Assembly: GCF_949628265.1 (NCBI RefSeq)
Contig: NC_088786.1
Span: forward strand, 32,695,681-32,759,680
From: Cloeon dipterum
Lineage: Eukaryota > Arthropoda > Insecta > Ephemeroptera > Baetidae
DNA: 64,000 nt
Direction of reading: 5' to 3'
Shown here: positions 1 to 23,991 of the stretch, piece after piece
Layout of the letters: each line of letters begins with the position of its first letter
How positions within the stretch are numbered: position 1 is the first letter of the stretch
The notes under the pieces: model-generated
The model's database searches: none
Seen by the model: only the letters and a program-made list of their open reading frames with translations
Told to the model about the DNA's origin: nothing
Made by a program: the position numbers and the translations under genes

Positions 1-88
1 AACTTAAAATGATTTTAAGCCTTAGTTTGTAAAATTATTGGAACCATTCTGATCCGAATTCAAGCCAGGATTAGTCCTCTATACTTAC

Positions 89-625
89 TGGCACTTGTGG
101 CAGACGTATCTACCAGTGCCAGCCGCCTTGGCCTTGGTATTGCATTCGTGGCAGAGGGCACGATTCTGGTGCCTGATGAAGCCCAGGTCAGCCAGCTCCT
201 TGTCGCACATGTCGCACCGGAAGCACTTGGCATGCCAGTTGGCATTCATGGCCTTGATCACGCGGCCAATCACGAATTCGCCTGCAGAAAAGACAATTAG
301 GCAATCTGATAAAATCTCTGAATAAATATCTAACCGCAACGGCCGCAGCAAGGCGCGAAGAGGACCTGGAAGTCATGCTCGCAGTACTTGCGGCCCTCAA
401 ACTCGTAGAAAATGCCCTCAGGGAAGGGTCTGAAGCACTGGGCGCACCTATTGGGTCAAATTGTTGTGTTAATAAAAAGTTTTGCGTTAAATCATCGTGG
501 GGAAAACTCACACAAAGCACTGAGGGTGCCAAAGTTCACCGTTTGAGTTGACAATCTTCTCGTGCGGTTCAAACTCCTCGTTGCAGCGAGAGCAGAACAT
601 GGCTCCCAAGGGCGACATTGTGACA
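89..625 (-). CDS. stck: PINCH / steamer duck LIM-domain adaptor, 5' coding exons (partial)
   Basis: Three coding exons on the minus strand: 625-512 (ATG at 618-616), 447-335 and 281-89, with GT-AG introns and phases that agree. They give 137 residues, and the gene continues off the left edge after donor GTAAGTAT. The protein starts [12 protein letters not shown] and holds LIM1 (FCSRC to FAPCCGRC) and LIM2 ([29 protein letters not shown]), then the start of LIM3 (YVCHKC); zinc-binding Cys/His pairs are all present. The motif [17 protein letters not shown] is diagnostic of PINCH. Known family role: five-LIM adaptor that binds integrin-linked kinase and links integrins to actin at muscle attachment sites. 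The first exon shown begins at an acceptor (TTGCAG) seven bases before the ATG, so a 5' UTR exon must lie further right, probably between about 1.2 and 2.0 kb. Confidence 0.95.
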
Positions 626-1700
626 CTGCAACAAGGTAAAAGGAGTAAGCAATATTGTCTTGCCAGCGAACAAAATTTGGCAAAATCGTCAACTTTTTGG
701 CCTGCCTCCGCCTCGTGTAGAGGCTGCTCTGTTCGAGACTCTGCAAAACTGGTTTTTCCATGTTGCACCGCTAGTGTCTGCATCTGCAGAGGCACTGTGG
801 AAGAATGCTGCGCTGACGAGATACGGCATGTCAAACACCGTGTTCAATTTTTAATATATAAATATGAGATAAGGTGTGTGCTTGAGATAACAGAAAATTG
901 CTTACTTAGAAAATATTAGAGCGATTCTTCATACAGATATGAATGAATCAAAAATAAATAGAGTAGTTAAAATGAGATATGTTTATTTGAATTTTTGTGT
1001 GAGTCAAGAGGAAGTTTAAATTATCTGATATTTAATTGAATGATAATTGTATGCATATTGAACGAACACGCCCAGTTGTAAAAAATAATATATTTATTTA
1101 TATTTTTCCTGCTCGAGCGCAAAACTTGAAAATTGGATTTCACCATCATTTTTATTTAAACTTATTATTTAAAGAACACGAGTCATTTGTTTGAAAGGTT
1201 GAACTTTTGATATAAAATGTTGGATATTTGTTTTCAGCTGCGACAGCATCTTTAAAGGCCATTCATGGCGAATCGAAAGCCTTAAATCCTTGGCCGTCGC
1301 ATCTGACATTTTAAGCCTCGACCCTATCGACCCACCGCTGAGCCAGCTTCTGCTCCTTATTCCAAAAGATCGCCTTATCATAGAAATATTGATAAACACA
1401 AGTTCAAACATCCGGAGATTGATAAATCAATCTAAATGGAGCCAGTCGAGGAAAACAACACACTGCGGCTGCTCTGGCGGAAAAATCACTGTCTCGCGAG
1501 CAGAAGTGGCACAAAAGGGTGCGAAAGCACAAGACAGAATGAAAAATACACTCACCCTGGCATTTGTGGCGAAAATTGGCTGCTAATCTGCGTGAAAAAA
1601 GCGCAAAATGTTAATTTCGCGAGTCAGGTCGAGAGAATAGTGGGTTTTGCTTACCGTGGTCGCTCTTTCCGTCGGTGTGGTATAGCCACGCCTTCGTCGG

Positions 1701-1708
1701 TGACGTCA
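1701..1708. promoter_or_regulatory. CRE-like palindrome TGACGTCA
   Basis: Perfect 8-bp cyclic-AMP response element palindrome about 1.1 kb upstream of the stck start codon. The site is visible; use by a CREB/ATF factor and assignment to stck are inference. Confidence 0.35.
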
Positions 1709-1814
1709 CTGCTCATTCGAGTGCTGTTCTGTCTGCTGCCTGTGCTTGATGCCAAATTTAGAAGTTGCTGCTGGCTTGACTTTTGGGGTCACTCGCTGCT
1801 CACAACCCACACTC

Positions 1815-1824
1815 TGCGCATGCG
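1815..1824. promoter_or_regulatory. NRF1/Ewg-like palindrome TGCGCATGCG
   Basis: Matches the core of the NRF1 (Drosophila Ewg) consensus, typical of housekeeping promoters. It lies 107 bp from the CRE-like site, consistent with the stck promoter being here. Motif seen, function inferred. Confidence 0.3.
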
Positions 1825-3193
1825 TTTCGATTGTCCACCCCACCAACTTAGTTTTAGTTTGGAATGGAAGCGCGGTAAGCGAGTAGCGACTTGCGACTGC
1901 TTGCGACTCTTGCGAGAACATAAGGTAAACTTGAAATATGTATCATATGTACATAATCACCTTTTCTATGTGACGGTTTGGCCGGTGTTCAGTGCGTGCA
2001 CTCGGCACTCACTCAGCTCACTGCACTGCAGTGTTGTTAAATTTACCTCTTGCCTCAAGCCACGAAGCCACCCCTGCCAGTCAGCCACGCATTACGCATT
2101 ATTTTTTCATGAATAATAATATGTAATTGTTTGTTCTTACATATTCGTGCAAGGAGTACCTACATAGGGTGAAAGGACTAGGAGCCGACTAGGAGGGTTT
2201 TGAAGTGGTAGCCAGGCATCGGCTAATCTGGTCCAGGCCTTCCAGGGTCTCTCAGGCTAGGTTCATCGAGTTGAATTTCCTGAATATTCTGGTTTTTGAT
2301 GTTGACATTGAGCTGGACAATTTTTAGGTATGTATGCATTAAAAAGGAATTTTAGCAATCAACAAACTAAATTTTCTGTCTTTAGAATTGAGGAAAAAAA
2401 CGGAAAACCTGGTTGAAACGACGTACATAAATATTTATGTGGTATGTAAACAACACATTATTATTACATATGTATATGATAAAATGGAAAAATTACAGTT
2501 TTCGCCGCATACATACAGATTTTGCCACCCCTACTTTTATATGGGATTCTTATATAAGAACTGTCGAGATGTGAAACCGTATAACCCGAAGAAACTGTAA
2601 CTTTACCATATTATATATATCAAATCATAATATTATAATTCAAATCTAGCTGAGAAATTTATTAGTAAATGATCTAATTTATCGCCACCTATAGAGTGGA
2701 AGTATTCTGCATTTCAAAAAAAATTGTAACGCTTTTTGGTACACCTGGTGACTGAATAATCATTGCATATTATCTACATTACGCATTAATATCACAAATT
2801 TTCAAATTTAAACACTGCTTATATCTTTTTGAGAATAATTACGTACTTTATAGAATTGTATTACTGTTTAGAAAAGTATTAATTTAATGTAAATATACTT
2901 TTTTCGATTTTTTCTGATTAGTAGATCTCCCCATACTTTCAAATGAAATTTAAAACTGTTACAGTAAGTTAAAAAACGAAGCCTAAATAACATAAAACTA
3001 TTTAAGGATGTGGAATTTTGTCAAAGATTAAAATAATATTGAGGTGTTAATCAAATCATAATGCCAATATTTAAGATCATTTTAAAAAAGGCTAATTTTA
3101 TTTACATCTTTTGAACTTCATATTTAAGTCAATAATTTCTTCGAAGAAGAGAACAATGACAACATACACATAGTAAATCCACTGGCCATACTC

Positions 3194-3529
3194 CAGAGTT
3201 GCATTTATTAGCTTATCACTGTTTTTATCACTCAATTTTTACCAATTTCTTGCGCAAGAATTTGAAAGTAATAATTTTTTTCTGTGAAAATCTAAAATTT
3301 GTTTCCGAAGTGGTCAAAATTCCCTCCACTGTGCAGATATCTTCTTTTAAATTGCCATTTTGCTGCTAAAATTTATCCATAAATTTATCGCTGAATATTT
3401 TTCAAGTCGAGATATTAACTAATAAATAATTATTGAAAATATTGCCTGCAAGAAACTGGTAAAAATTAAAAAAACCTTTTACCACTGCATACTGGATTTC
3501 TTTAAAACGCGTTTTTTTTTGCAGCCCTA
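3194..3529 (-). mobile_element. Non-autonomous hAT-like element, family B copy 1
   Basis: Starts CAGAGTTGCA and ends TGCAGCCCTA, so the inverted termini are CAGAGTTGCA and TAGGGCTGCA, fitting the hAT terminal pattern YARNG. It is flanked by an 8-bp target duplication, CCATACTC (3186-3193) and CCATACTA (3530-3537), one mismatch. On the reverse strand the internal sequence matches 26303-26656 along most of its length, for example the blocks GCAGTGGTAAAA, TTTCTTGCAG and TAAAAATTGAGTG in the same order. It has no coding capacity. Confidence 0.75.
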
Positions 3530-3537
3530 CCATACTA

Positions 3538-3765
3538 TCCGCTGGGAGGCGCATTGCCACTGACTCGCCACTTGCTGGTTTTCACACCTAGCCAGCGGCT
3601 TGTGGAACAAATATCTGGCATTAAAATTGAAGACCTGAATTGACACGTTTGTCCTCCGCAGCTCGTCTGCGACCACCCAGGCCCCGTGTTATCCGCTAGG
3701 CAGTGTAATTGGGACCAGGTGAACGCATAGCTACAGAGAGGATGTGCTGACAATGAGCAGAAGTT
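3538..3765 (-). repeat. Dispersed repeat family A, copy 1 (degenerate)
   Basis: Directly abuts the family B element. Read on the plus strand it begins GGGAGGCGCATTGCC and continues with ACTCGCCACTTGCTGG, then CCCCGTGTTA, and ends GGATGTGCTGACAATGAGCA. These blocks occur in the same order on the reverse strand of 17572-17818. It is therefore an inverted, diverged copy of that repeat. The open frame running through it (3753-3535, minus) is not a gene. Confidence 0.65.
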
Positions 3766-4026
3766 AACAAAGGTGCAAACAACAACATAAGTAGTGATAT
3801 ATCAGTCAGCCACATCACTATACGAGTGCTCTGTAGTCATAATAATCTAATTAGGTATTTTTTGCTATCAAGCGGCAAGCAGTCCGAACTTGATCGATCA
3901 TATATTCTTTAAAGCTCTTATTCACTAGCGTTTCAATGTGAGCAATCTTTGTTGGAAAGAGTATCACTTTAATGAGGCACGTGCAGCGGCAGTACTAACC
4001 AAATGTCATCGTGTTTCAGACATCAC

Positions 4027-6078
4027 TCACACTCCTTGAAATTGGAACTGAGGTCTTCTGGGTTCCAGAACGATAGACTTCAAGCGCGGGGCTTCTTTCG
4101 CAACGAGTTGGAGGACTTCAATTAGCAGCTTATCAATAATGTTGTTGCACCCTTCCGTGCACACTGCAAGAAAATATTGTGTTCCTAAGTCAATTGAATA
4201 ACAAAAGGGAGTGTATAAATTTTTGTTTTAACTTGACCGCAGTTTGCACATGTTGTCTATGGTGTGCTGTAAAATTGCGCATATAGCTCTAGAAAATATT
4301 ATACAATAAGTTTTAACTGTCAAATTGATTGTTGCCCTTGTCTTGCAACATTACATTGAAATTTGAGTTTGTTTGTTGAGATATATGTGCAGTTTTTGAC
4401 GATGAGCAGTTCTGCGATATTAGGAGTTGTTGATTGGACGGTATTTTTTTAGTGTTGAAATTTTTAGGGTACACTTGATATGTGCTTATTTTTTAATAAA
4501 GTAATTTTTCAATAGATGAAATTGCAAATTTGAAGCTCGGGAATTGGGGTGTTCCCTATTTTTTTTCGTAATGTCCGAGCTTCCAATTTGGAATTTCACC
4601 ATCTAACAAGAAGTACACTTTTAATTAAGCAAATCATGTGTCACCTAAATATTTTGACGCTAAAAGTAATTGTCCAGTTGACCCCCAATACCTTCGGAGA
4701 ACTGCTCGCATAATATATAATAAAGGTAAAGTAAATACAAACCTTCAAGAGCTTCCAACGTTGGCACGACCTGAGGCAGTTGGAAGAATACGTGGGCGTT
4801 TAACATGCTCCACCGTGTCAGACTCAAAAGCTTCACCCTAATTTTTTTCAGATTTGGAGCTGCCCGAAGCAAGTAAAGCTCTTCCTGAGTGCGTCGTGCC
4901 ATTGACAATTGGGTTTCAACCTCCTCGATGCTAGGGGGAAGTGACACTAGCAGTCTCTCATTCACACCGACTTTTTTCAAGTTCGGACAATGATCAAAAA
5001 CCCTTTGAAGTTGGCAAGGAAGAGAGAAGAGGCTACTGGTGAACAGTTCCTCCAGCTTTGGCCCGTAAACCTGGAGCATGCCGACGAGGGTATTCTCACT
5101 ACATTTTCCCGCTAGCTTTAATCTTTTAATGTTTGTCAGCAGTTGAAGAGGTTTCCATCGTTCTTCGTCCAGGTTTAGCTGCACTTCGAGGCTAGTGGCA
5201 TGATGACTGTGCCACTGCGCTTGCTCCGTGTTTATAGGTTGAAGAAGAACTAGAATCTCTAACCTGCTGCTCTCTCGTGGAAAGTTGACAGTTCTGTCGC
5301 CCAGAGAGTGGCATAGCGTGCGATGATGCAACCAGGTGGATTCTTGCCTCCGTCCCACTACTTTCAATCTTGGAAAATTATGCAACAAGATACACTCCAG
5401 GTCATTTTGATGGTCAGTCGAGATGTGTCTAAGAGCTGTATGCTTAACGATGAATTTGAACTCTTCTAGGTAAGCAAGTCCAGCGACACAGTTTTTAATG
5501 TTTTCTGCACCGACGGACGAGTATATATTCACATCCAAGCTGCGAAGCTGCTCGAAGTTCATGCACATCATCCGAAACTCTACTTCGCTGAGCACAAAAT
5601 CTTCCATTTTGAGGTGCCTCAGGTTTGAAAAAGACAGGATTTGATTGAAAATTTCAGCCGGCAGTGTTGTCCATGTGCAGCAACCGTGAACACTTAGCGA
5701 CTCGAGCGAATTCCTGCTGCTGGAGCTGAGTCTCTCTAGAATATGGCGCGTGGCTTTCTTCTCGAACACAGCAGATCTCTCTTGAAGCCTTATACGGAAC
5801 GATTTGGTCCAGTCAAAGTTAAAATTATCGACGAAATTGGAAACAAGTGCCAACAAGACGTCCATGAGAACCGTGGGTTGGATAGGCTGTTGGTTCGGTT
5901 GCTCATTAGCAATCCAAAGCGCTATCAAGAGATCTTGCCGCATGTCATGTGGCATTCTCTCGAGTTGACTTACCCAAATTGTAAGTGCTGGGTGTAAAAT
6001 ATTCAGCATACGAATTGCTTGAACTGCCGTCGCCACACACATGCTCTGCAGGCTTGAAACTTCCCTGGTTGCCGACAT
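4027..6078 (-). CDS. Uncharacterised leucine-rich-repeat-like protein
   Basis: Two exons: 6078-4743 and 4163-4027, 1473 nt, 490 aa. Exon 1 donor is GAAG|GTTTGT; exon 2 acceptor is TTCTTGCAG, and splicing restores the frame to EALEVCTEGCNN and a short C-terminus ending QFQFQGV. Unspliced, the frame would run into a foldback repeat and gain 27 unrelated residues, which argues for the intron. The body has irregular leucine-rich repeats (LRHLKMEDF, LRSLDVNIY, IKRLKLAGK, LEELFTSSL, LKKIRVKLL) spaced about 25-60 residues. The N-terminal MPHDMRQDLLIALW stretch is only faintly F-box-like. I recognise no orthologue. F-box/LRR adaptors are the nearest plausible class, so a substrate-binding role is a guess. 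The exon 2 stop overlaps a donor-like GTGAGT, so a further exon is possible. Confidence 0.75.
4404..4708. mobile_element. Foldback (long inverted repeat) element, copy A
   Basis: The left arm (4404-4548) and right arm (4574-4708) are imperfect reverse complements. Both, read inward, show GAGCAGTTCT, then ATTGGAC/ACTGGAC, then TTTTTAG, then ACACTTGAT/ACACATGAT, then GAAGCTCGG, with a spacer of about 25 bp. It lies inside the single intron of the LRR-like gene and covers the unspliced tail of exon 1's reading frame. No coding capacity and no clear target duplication. Confidence 0.7.
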
Positions 6079-7804
6079 AGTGCGGTGGAAATTTGGGGGT
6101 GAAGAAGCGCTTGAGTCTTATTCTAGACCACGTGGATGATCGTCACTTGCTCACGCTTACATGTGAGCAAACTGCCTGCTTGTCCCTCTTTTTCTCTTCA
6201 AACTTGAATAGACGTTTAAGTATCTCAGGTTTAAGAACCAGGTGAGCAAATTTAAATCGTGAATTATGTTGTGTTCACTTAAGAATGTAGAAATTGAGAT
6301 TGTCCACACTAACTGAAATGGTGGCCTCTTCTCGCGTGCGTCTGTTAAAGTATCTTCCCTTAGCTTCACCAGCGGTGTGTAGGGGAGGTTTTATAGCGCC
6401 CTGAACTGAAGCGCTCGTTAGTCCAGCGGCCGAGACTTGAATTAAAAAAAATCTTGACTATATTCAGGCTTTAAAATTTGAAGTTAAATAATAAATATTA
6501 TAGTTAGGCTTTTTTCTCCTAAACAGAAACACGCCATTCTAAATCTTATCTATTTTTTGCGTTATGAAAGAATGATATATTATATTTTGTGCAACTTTCA
6601 TACTAATAAAAACACTATTGGATTAGTTATAATTATCAACACATTCAGCATAAAGGCATATTTTATTTATGGAAAATTTTTCCGTCTGGGTTTAACGTTG
6701 CTTCAATTTTCAGTCATATATATTATAAGAGGTGTATCTTGTTTCCCCAGAAAAAAGCGAAGTTTTCTAGTTTTCTACTATGGATTTTATTTTACTGATT
6801 TTGCTTATAGTAAAACATTGACATTTATAAATAGAGCAGTTCCCAGGAATATTTGGAGGTCGATTTAACGGGATAATTCGGCGTTAACATTTTTAGGTAA
6901 CACTTGTATTTGCTGTATACTTGTTAACAGATGGAGATGGATTTTTCATATTATCTCAAAACATCCCCGAAAATCAAAATTCGTGAATGTAAAGTGGACT
7001 GCGTTTAAAGGTTTAAACTTGGAATTCCACCATCCAATAGCAAGTTATTTAAGCAAATATAAGAGTCAACTAAAAATTGGAACGCCAAAAAATGTCCAAT
7101 CGACCTCGAACTGCTGAATGACAATTTACAATACATACAAAATAGCTGATGAAATTATTATACATTAATTACATGATGATCCGCTCCATTCCTTTCATTA
7201 TAAATAAATCGTTTTCAGTCTCAAATTCCAACTTTATGAAAAATGCGATTCTTTGTAAAAAATGGTATTAAATAATTAAGTTCATTACACAGTCGTAGTT
7301 TCGCCAATGATATCTCTAGAACCCACATCTTACATCATTTTATCATACATTTCTCCTGAATATCAGTTGATACGTATCTCATGTTTTAGTGGTAATGATA
7401 TTGATAAAATCCTCTGAAGGAATTTCAAATTCTTTGTAAAATTGAACGTTTATGAAACAATAATTTAAATAATATTAAATAAATTTACTTAAAACATTAA
7501 ATATGGGTATTATTTAAAATGTCCTTGTTTCTTCCTCGGAGAAATCGTTTTCCCTGAATTAAATGTATATTATACAATCTTTAATATTGTTCAGGGAACT
7601 CCTTTAACCAGACTTGGTCCATCAATTGTGTCATTTAAATTATGTATTCGTGAACTTGACCGCTCTAGGGACAGATTTGAAGACAAAGCGTCCAGCAATA
7701 ATTGAAATGCGAAAGTTACCTGGGAAATATAAAGCAATTTTTACAGATCGAACTAACCGACCAAAAAATTAAAATTAAAATATGCTTAGTTCTATTCGGC
7801 TTTA
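6079..7804. other. Intergenic region between the LRR-like gene and sim
   Basis: Contains the LRR-like gene's upstream flank (6.1-6.4 kb), a second foldback element (6834-7115), and AT-rich sequence that must hold the sim 3' UTR. No conserved coding frame is present. Confidence 0.6.
6834..7115. mobile_element. Foldback element, copy B
   Basis: The left arm begins GAGCAGTTCCCAGG and contains GGAGGTCGATTTAAC and ACATTTTTAGGTAACACTTG. The right arm's reverse complement begins CAGCAGTTCGAGGTCGATT and contains TTTTTAGTTGAC. Its right half also aligns with the right half of copy A (GGAATTCCACCATC against GGAATTTCACCATC, then TTAAGCAAAT in both). The two copies therefore form one short family, on either side of the LRR-like coding sequence. 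Confidence 0.65.
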
Positions 7805-20618
<12,814 letters not shown>

Positions 20619-20891
20619 CTATGTACACACGATCGCATACCAACATTTAAAATAATATACAAACGAGCTATAAGAAAGGATTGACAGTACGGAAATAAAA
20701 ACAACCTGCGATGGTATATGTATGGAAACAAGCGGAAAAATATTTCGAAGGAATTTTTGAGGGACTTTGAATTCAAGAATGTTCAAGTGTTTGTGATGTT
20801 CAACTGGCGCATTGAGATGACTTAGGTATGTATGTATTTTAGCCAAATTCCTCACCTGAATATTATTTTTCTTTTGCCGTGAGAACTAAAC

Positions 20892-21164
20892 CAGGGCTGG
20901 GCATGGGTATTAAGCGGATTTTTGCGTTTTTTACACCTAGTTTCTCCCGCATTCTTGGTGCTTGTGAAAAATTACATTTAAAATGTTAAAAAAACTCAAA
21001 AACCCATGAGTCAACAAAAACAAAAAACCATTCCCTCTACATAGGGCATTTGTTCATTACAAGTATAACCATAAGGTACAAAAAAACCTCATAAAACTGG
21101 TAAATACCGAAAAAAACCACAGCACTGCAAGTTTGGGAATCTCCCCGGGAGATACCCAGCCCTG
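20892..21164. mobile_element. Short inverted-terminal element, hAT-like
   Basis: Left end CAGGGCTGGGCATGGG and right end (reverse complement) CAGGGCTGGGTATCTCCC. CAGGG is a common hAT terminus. The flanking 8-mers AACTAAAC and CATGAAAC agree at only five of eight positions, so the duplication is weak or eroded. It sits about 270 bp upstream of the first sim coding exon and has no coding capacity. Confidence 0.6.
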
Positions 21165-22100
21165 CATGAAACACGTTCTTTACATTACACGTAACTTGGA
21201 TGAGATTAACCAACGAACAACTAAATGAGGAATATCTAATAACAAAATTAGATAAATATTTGGAACATATTTTCAATGCAAGATAAATAATAAATTAATG
21301 TTAAAGACTAAACGGAGAAATTTTTTATTTATTTTCGCGATAAATATCAACTAACCCTTCAGTGTGAAATGAGAGCAGCTTGTTATTTTATACTGCAGGG
21401 TGGCATGAACGAGTGGAGGGCGAAATCGTTCGTGAAGATGAGAGTTTCCGCCAGCATCTTTTGTGGCTCGGCCCGAGAGAACAAAAGAAAATTGTGTTTC
21501 ATCAGCATGAAATTCCGTCCTTTAATGATCAGCAATATTTATAAGCTGAGACCCATCGGAACTGAGAGAGTACTTCTTCATAATTTAATAATAAATGAGA
21601 GGCTGTTTCTTATAACCAAGCAGCAATAATTAATTATTCTCCAGTTTGTTTACGCATTTTTCATTCTTAACCGGTCCGGGCAACATTCACAGCTTCTCGC
21701 GCGAACTGGTTAAAATGGAAAATTATCCTTCATTTAATTTTTACTTCATTGGGGTGTTTTTAAAAAAAATCCCGAACTGGAAATACGTTTTTTTATTAAT
21801 AAATTGAGGTCTCAGAAGCGTAACAGTATGCAGCGGCTGGCTGAATCGGCTACAGCCGTAAATTTTTCGCCTAAGAGGCTGAGCAGTTTTTCTTGCAGCT
21901 AAAGGCGCGGCTGATAAATTGCTAAAAAGCATGTTTTGATAAGTGTTAAACGGTGGCCAATATTTTTCCCCAGTCTATTTAATTTTTAGCGACTTTTTGG
22001 CCAGCTGGCCGAGATCTCTACTTAAAACTATAAAGCTGGACCAAATAAATAAATTAATATTTAAAAAAAGCAGCCCTTTTATAGGATTTTGAATTTCAGT

Positions 22101-22108
22101 TTCCCACA
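22101..22108 (-). promoter_or_regulatory. Su(H)/CSL-like site TGTGGGAA
   Basis: TTCCCACA on the plus strand, matching the Suppressor of Hairless core YGTGGGAA. It is one of four such sites upstream of sim; Notch input to sim is established in Drosophila, its use here is inference. Confidence 0.3.
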
Positions 22109-22199
22109 GGAACCTGCTCTTTTATTCTCGCCTTGGCCGCTCTGCATGTATAATGAACACAAAAGCAAGGCGGGCTTTTTGCAGTTTGCAATAATAATT

Positions 22200-22320
22200 G
22201 TCTCTCGACGGGGGTTGCGGAGGAGGAGAAAGGGTGCGGCGCGCGCGATTGATTTTGTCGTGGCCGGCGGCGGCGGCAGGGGTGCGCGCGCGCGCGCTCG
22301 CGCGAGTGCAGTGATATTTC
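22200..22320. other. GC-rich, CpG-rich patch upstream of sim
   Basis: Contains a GGCGGCGGC run and an alternating GCGCGCGCGCGC tract (around 22281-22305), standing out from AT-rich flanks. A promoter or first-exon area is possible but unproven. The 235-residue frame through it (22089-22796) is compositionally biased and unlike a protein. Confidence 0.4.
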
Positions 22321-23991
22321 CAGTGGCGCGCAGTGAGTTTTGCTGCTTAATGAGGCAAATAAGTATTCCGTCCTTCCTGGGAATGTGCGGCGTGTTTAAC
22401 AAGCGTATAACAAGGCCTGTCATCTCGTCTCACCAGGGGTTGCTTTTAACTAGCGCGGGAGTGAGCGAGTGCAGGGTGGAAGCGACGAGGGTGCTTGATG
22501 CTGAATTTGCACCAGACAACATATTCTGCCCATTAACTGCGCACTTCATTGCACATCCGCAGGCAACACACAAACTCTTCATGCTGTGCATGGGATCACT
22601 CCACGGGAATTTAATGCCGCGTAATTTAATCCAGATTTTCCAATTGCCGGGCTCAAATTCAATTTCAAATAAAGCCATTTCACTTATGATTTTCTCTTAT
22701 AGACTTCTATTTTTGTTGAACCGTCGGCACATATTTTATTTTAAAATCAAATCCTGTTTTTGTTTGTTAGGAGGAAGGATATTTAAATCGCGTTAGGGGA
22801 GGATGAGTGAGGTTCCAAGAGATAAATTTATTTTAATTTTAATTCTCCCTTTGATTGTGCAATGAGACCGTGTGTCAAAATCCTCGATGTAGTTAATTCT
22901 GCAGTTGTCTTTTTAGTAGTTATTAATTATTACTGTTATTATCAAACGGAAACGTGCGAGATAATCTTTTCCTCAATTGTTATCTTTGAAGTCCTCTCAT
23001 CCCATAGTAAACCCACACATTTTAGCATGATTTATTTTAACCAAATTAAAAAAGTTTGGCTCTCTGCACTGTAAAGTGAAATATCGGAGCGCATTTTTGG
23101 CCGAATTCCTCTTCAGGAATTTATTCAAAGTTTATGTGTCTACGCAAAGCGGATGGCGTGCGATCCCGTCGATTATTTTGGGCTTCTCATTACTCGCTTT
23201 TACAAAAATAAAAATTAATTAATCATTTTACACGGCTACGTGTTTCCCAATTTTGCATTTGCACACCAATTTACAGTTAATTGTAACAGCACTCTAGAAC
23301 GAAAGCTTGATATTTGTGCGAAAACCCCGTTTCATCGCCAGTTGTTATGTCACTTGAAGTTTTGTGACCGAGTGCGTGGATAAAGCCAAAATACACATGC
23401 TGAACACCTACTTCGTGAGCATGATCCCAAAGCCGTTTCCTTTGCAGCTGACTCGCACTTAATCTCTCTGCATGGAATTGTGCAGGGAAGCTGCGTGTGC
23501 GACTCTTGGAGTGACAGAGTGTAGATAAACAAATATCCACGTGCATATGCAGCGCCAAGGAGAAAAGTTACTCCCAAAGAAGGGTCACAACAAGAATGAG
23601 TACTCGGGATTCTTGTGTGGGGTGAAAGGTACGCAAGCTTCCAATTCCTAAAATAGGCTCTATATGGGAGCAAATCTAAAGGACACTTCTTTGATAGCGA
23701 GAAACAAAAATGTATGAGTGTTGCGTGGTGTAAAATGATGTGTTTGTGATTGCAAGCGATGAAATCTTTAGAAAATAATCATCGCTAAAAGTTTTGAACA
23801 TCCCAAACACTTTTTGCTGGTGTATTATACAATTTTATGTTATAAAAACATTTTCTTGGACATTCCGCATGCACTGCATATTTAGACAAAATATGCCTCT
23901 CCCGTCATACCGATATATGAATTTTCATCAAGATCTATTCTCTTTATTTCAACAAAAACTATAATGCAAAGGACTGGAACATTAAAATGAA

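Larger units (their letters stand above)
626..3185. other. Intergenic region upstream of stck
   Basis: No protein gene is recognisable. The part nearest stck (about 1.2-2.0 kb) is less AT-rich and contains a CRE palindrome and an NRF1-like palindrome, so it is the likely stck promoter and first-exon area. From about 2.4 to 3.2 kb the sequence is very AT-rich and featureless. Open frames here, including 1436-2116, have no family resemblance or plausible codon use. Confidence 0.6.

Noticed and set aside
1436-2116. 226-residue open frame upstream of stck
   Set aside because: No domain, erratic composition, and overlaps the probable stck promoter and first-exon area.
4660-4742. C-terminal extension of the LRR-like frame beyond 4743
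   Set aside because: It reads into the foldback element; splicing to 4163 gives a compact conserved-looking end with correct phase.
22089-22796. 235-residue open frame on the plus strand
   Set aside because: Driven by a GC-rich patch (Arg/Gly/Ala runs), no family resemblance, and the start has no supporting context. Likely a chance frame in sim upstream DNA.
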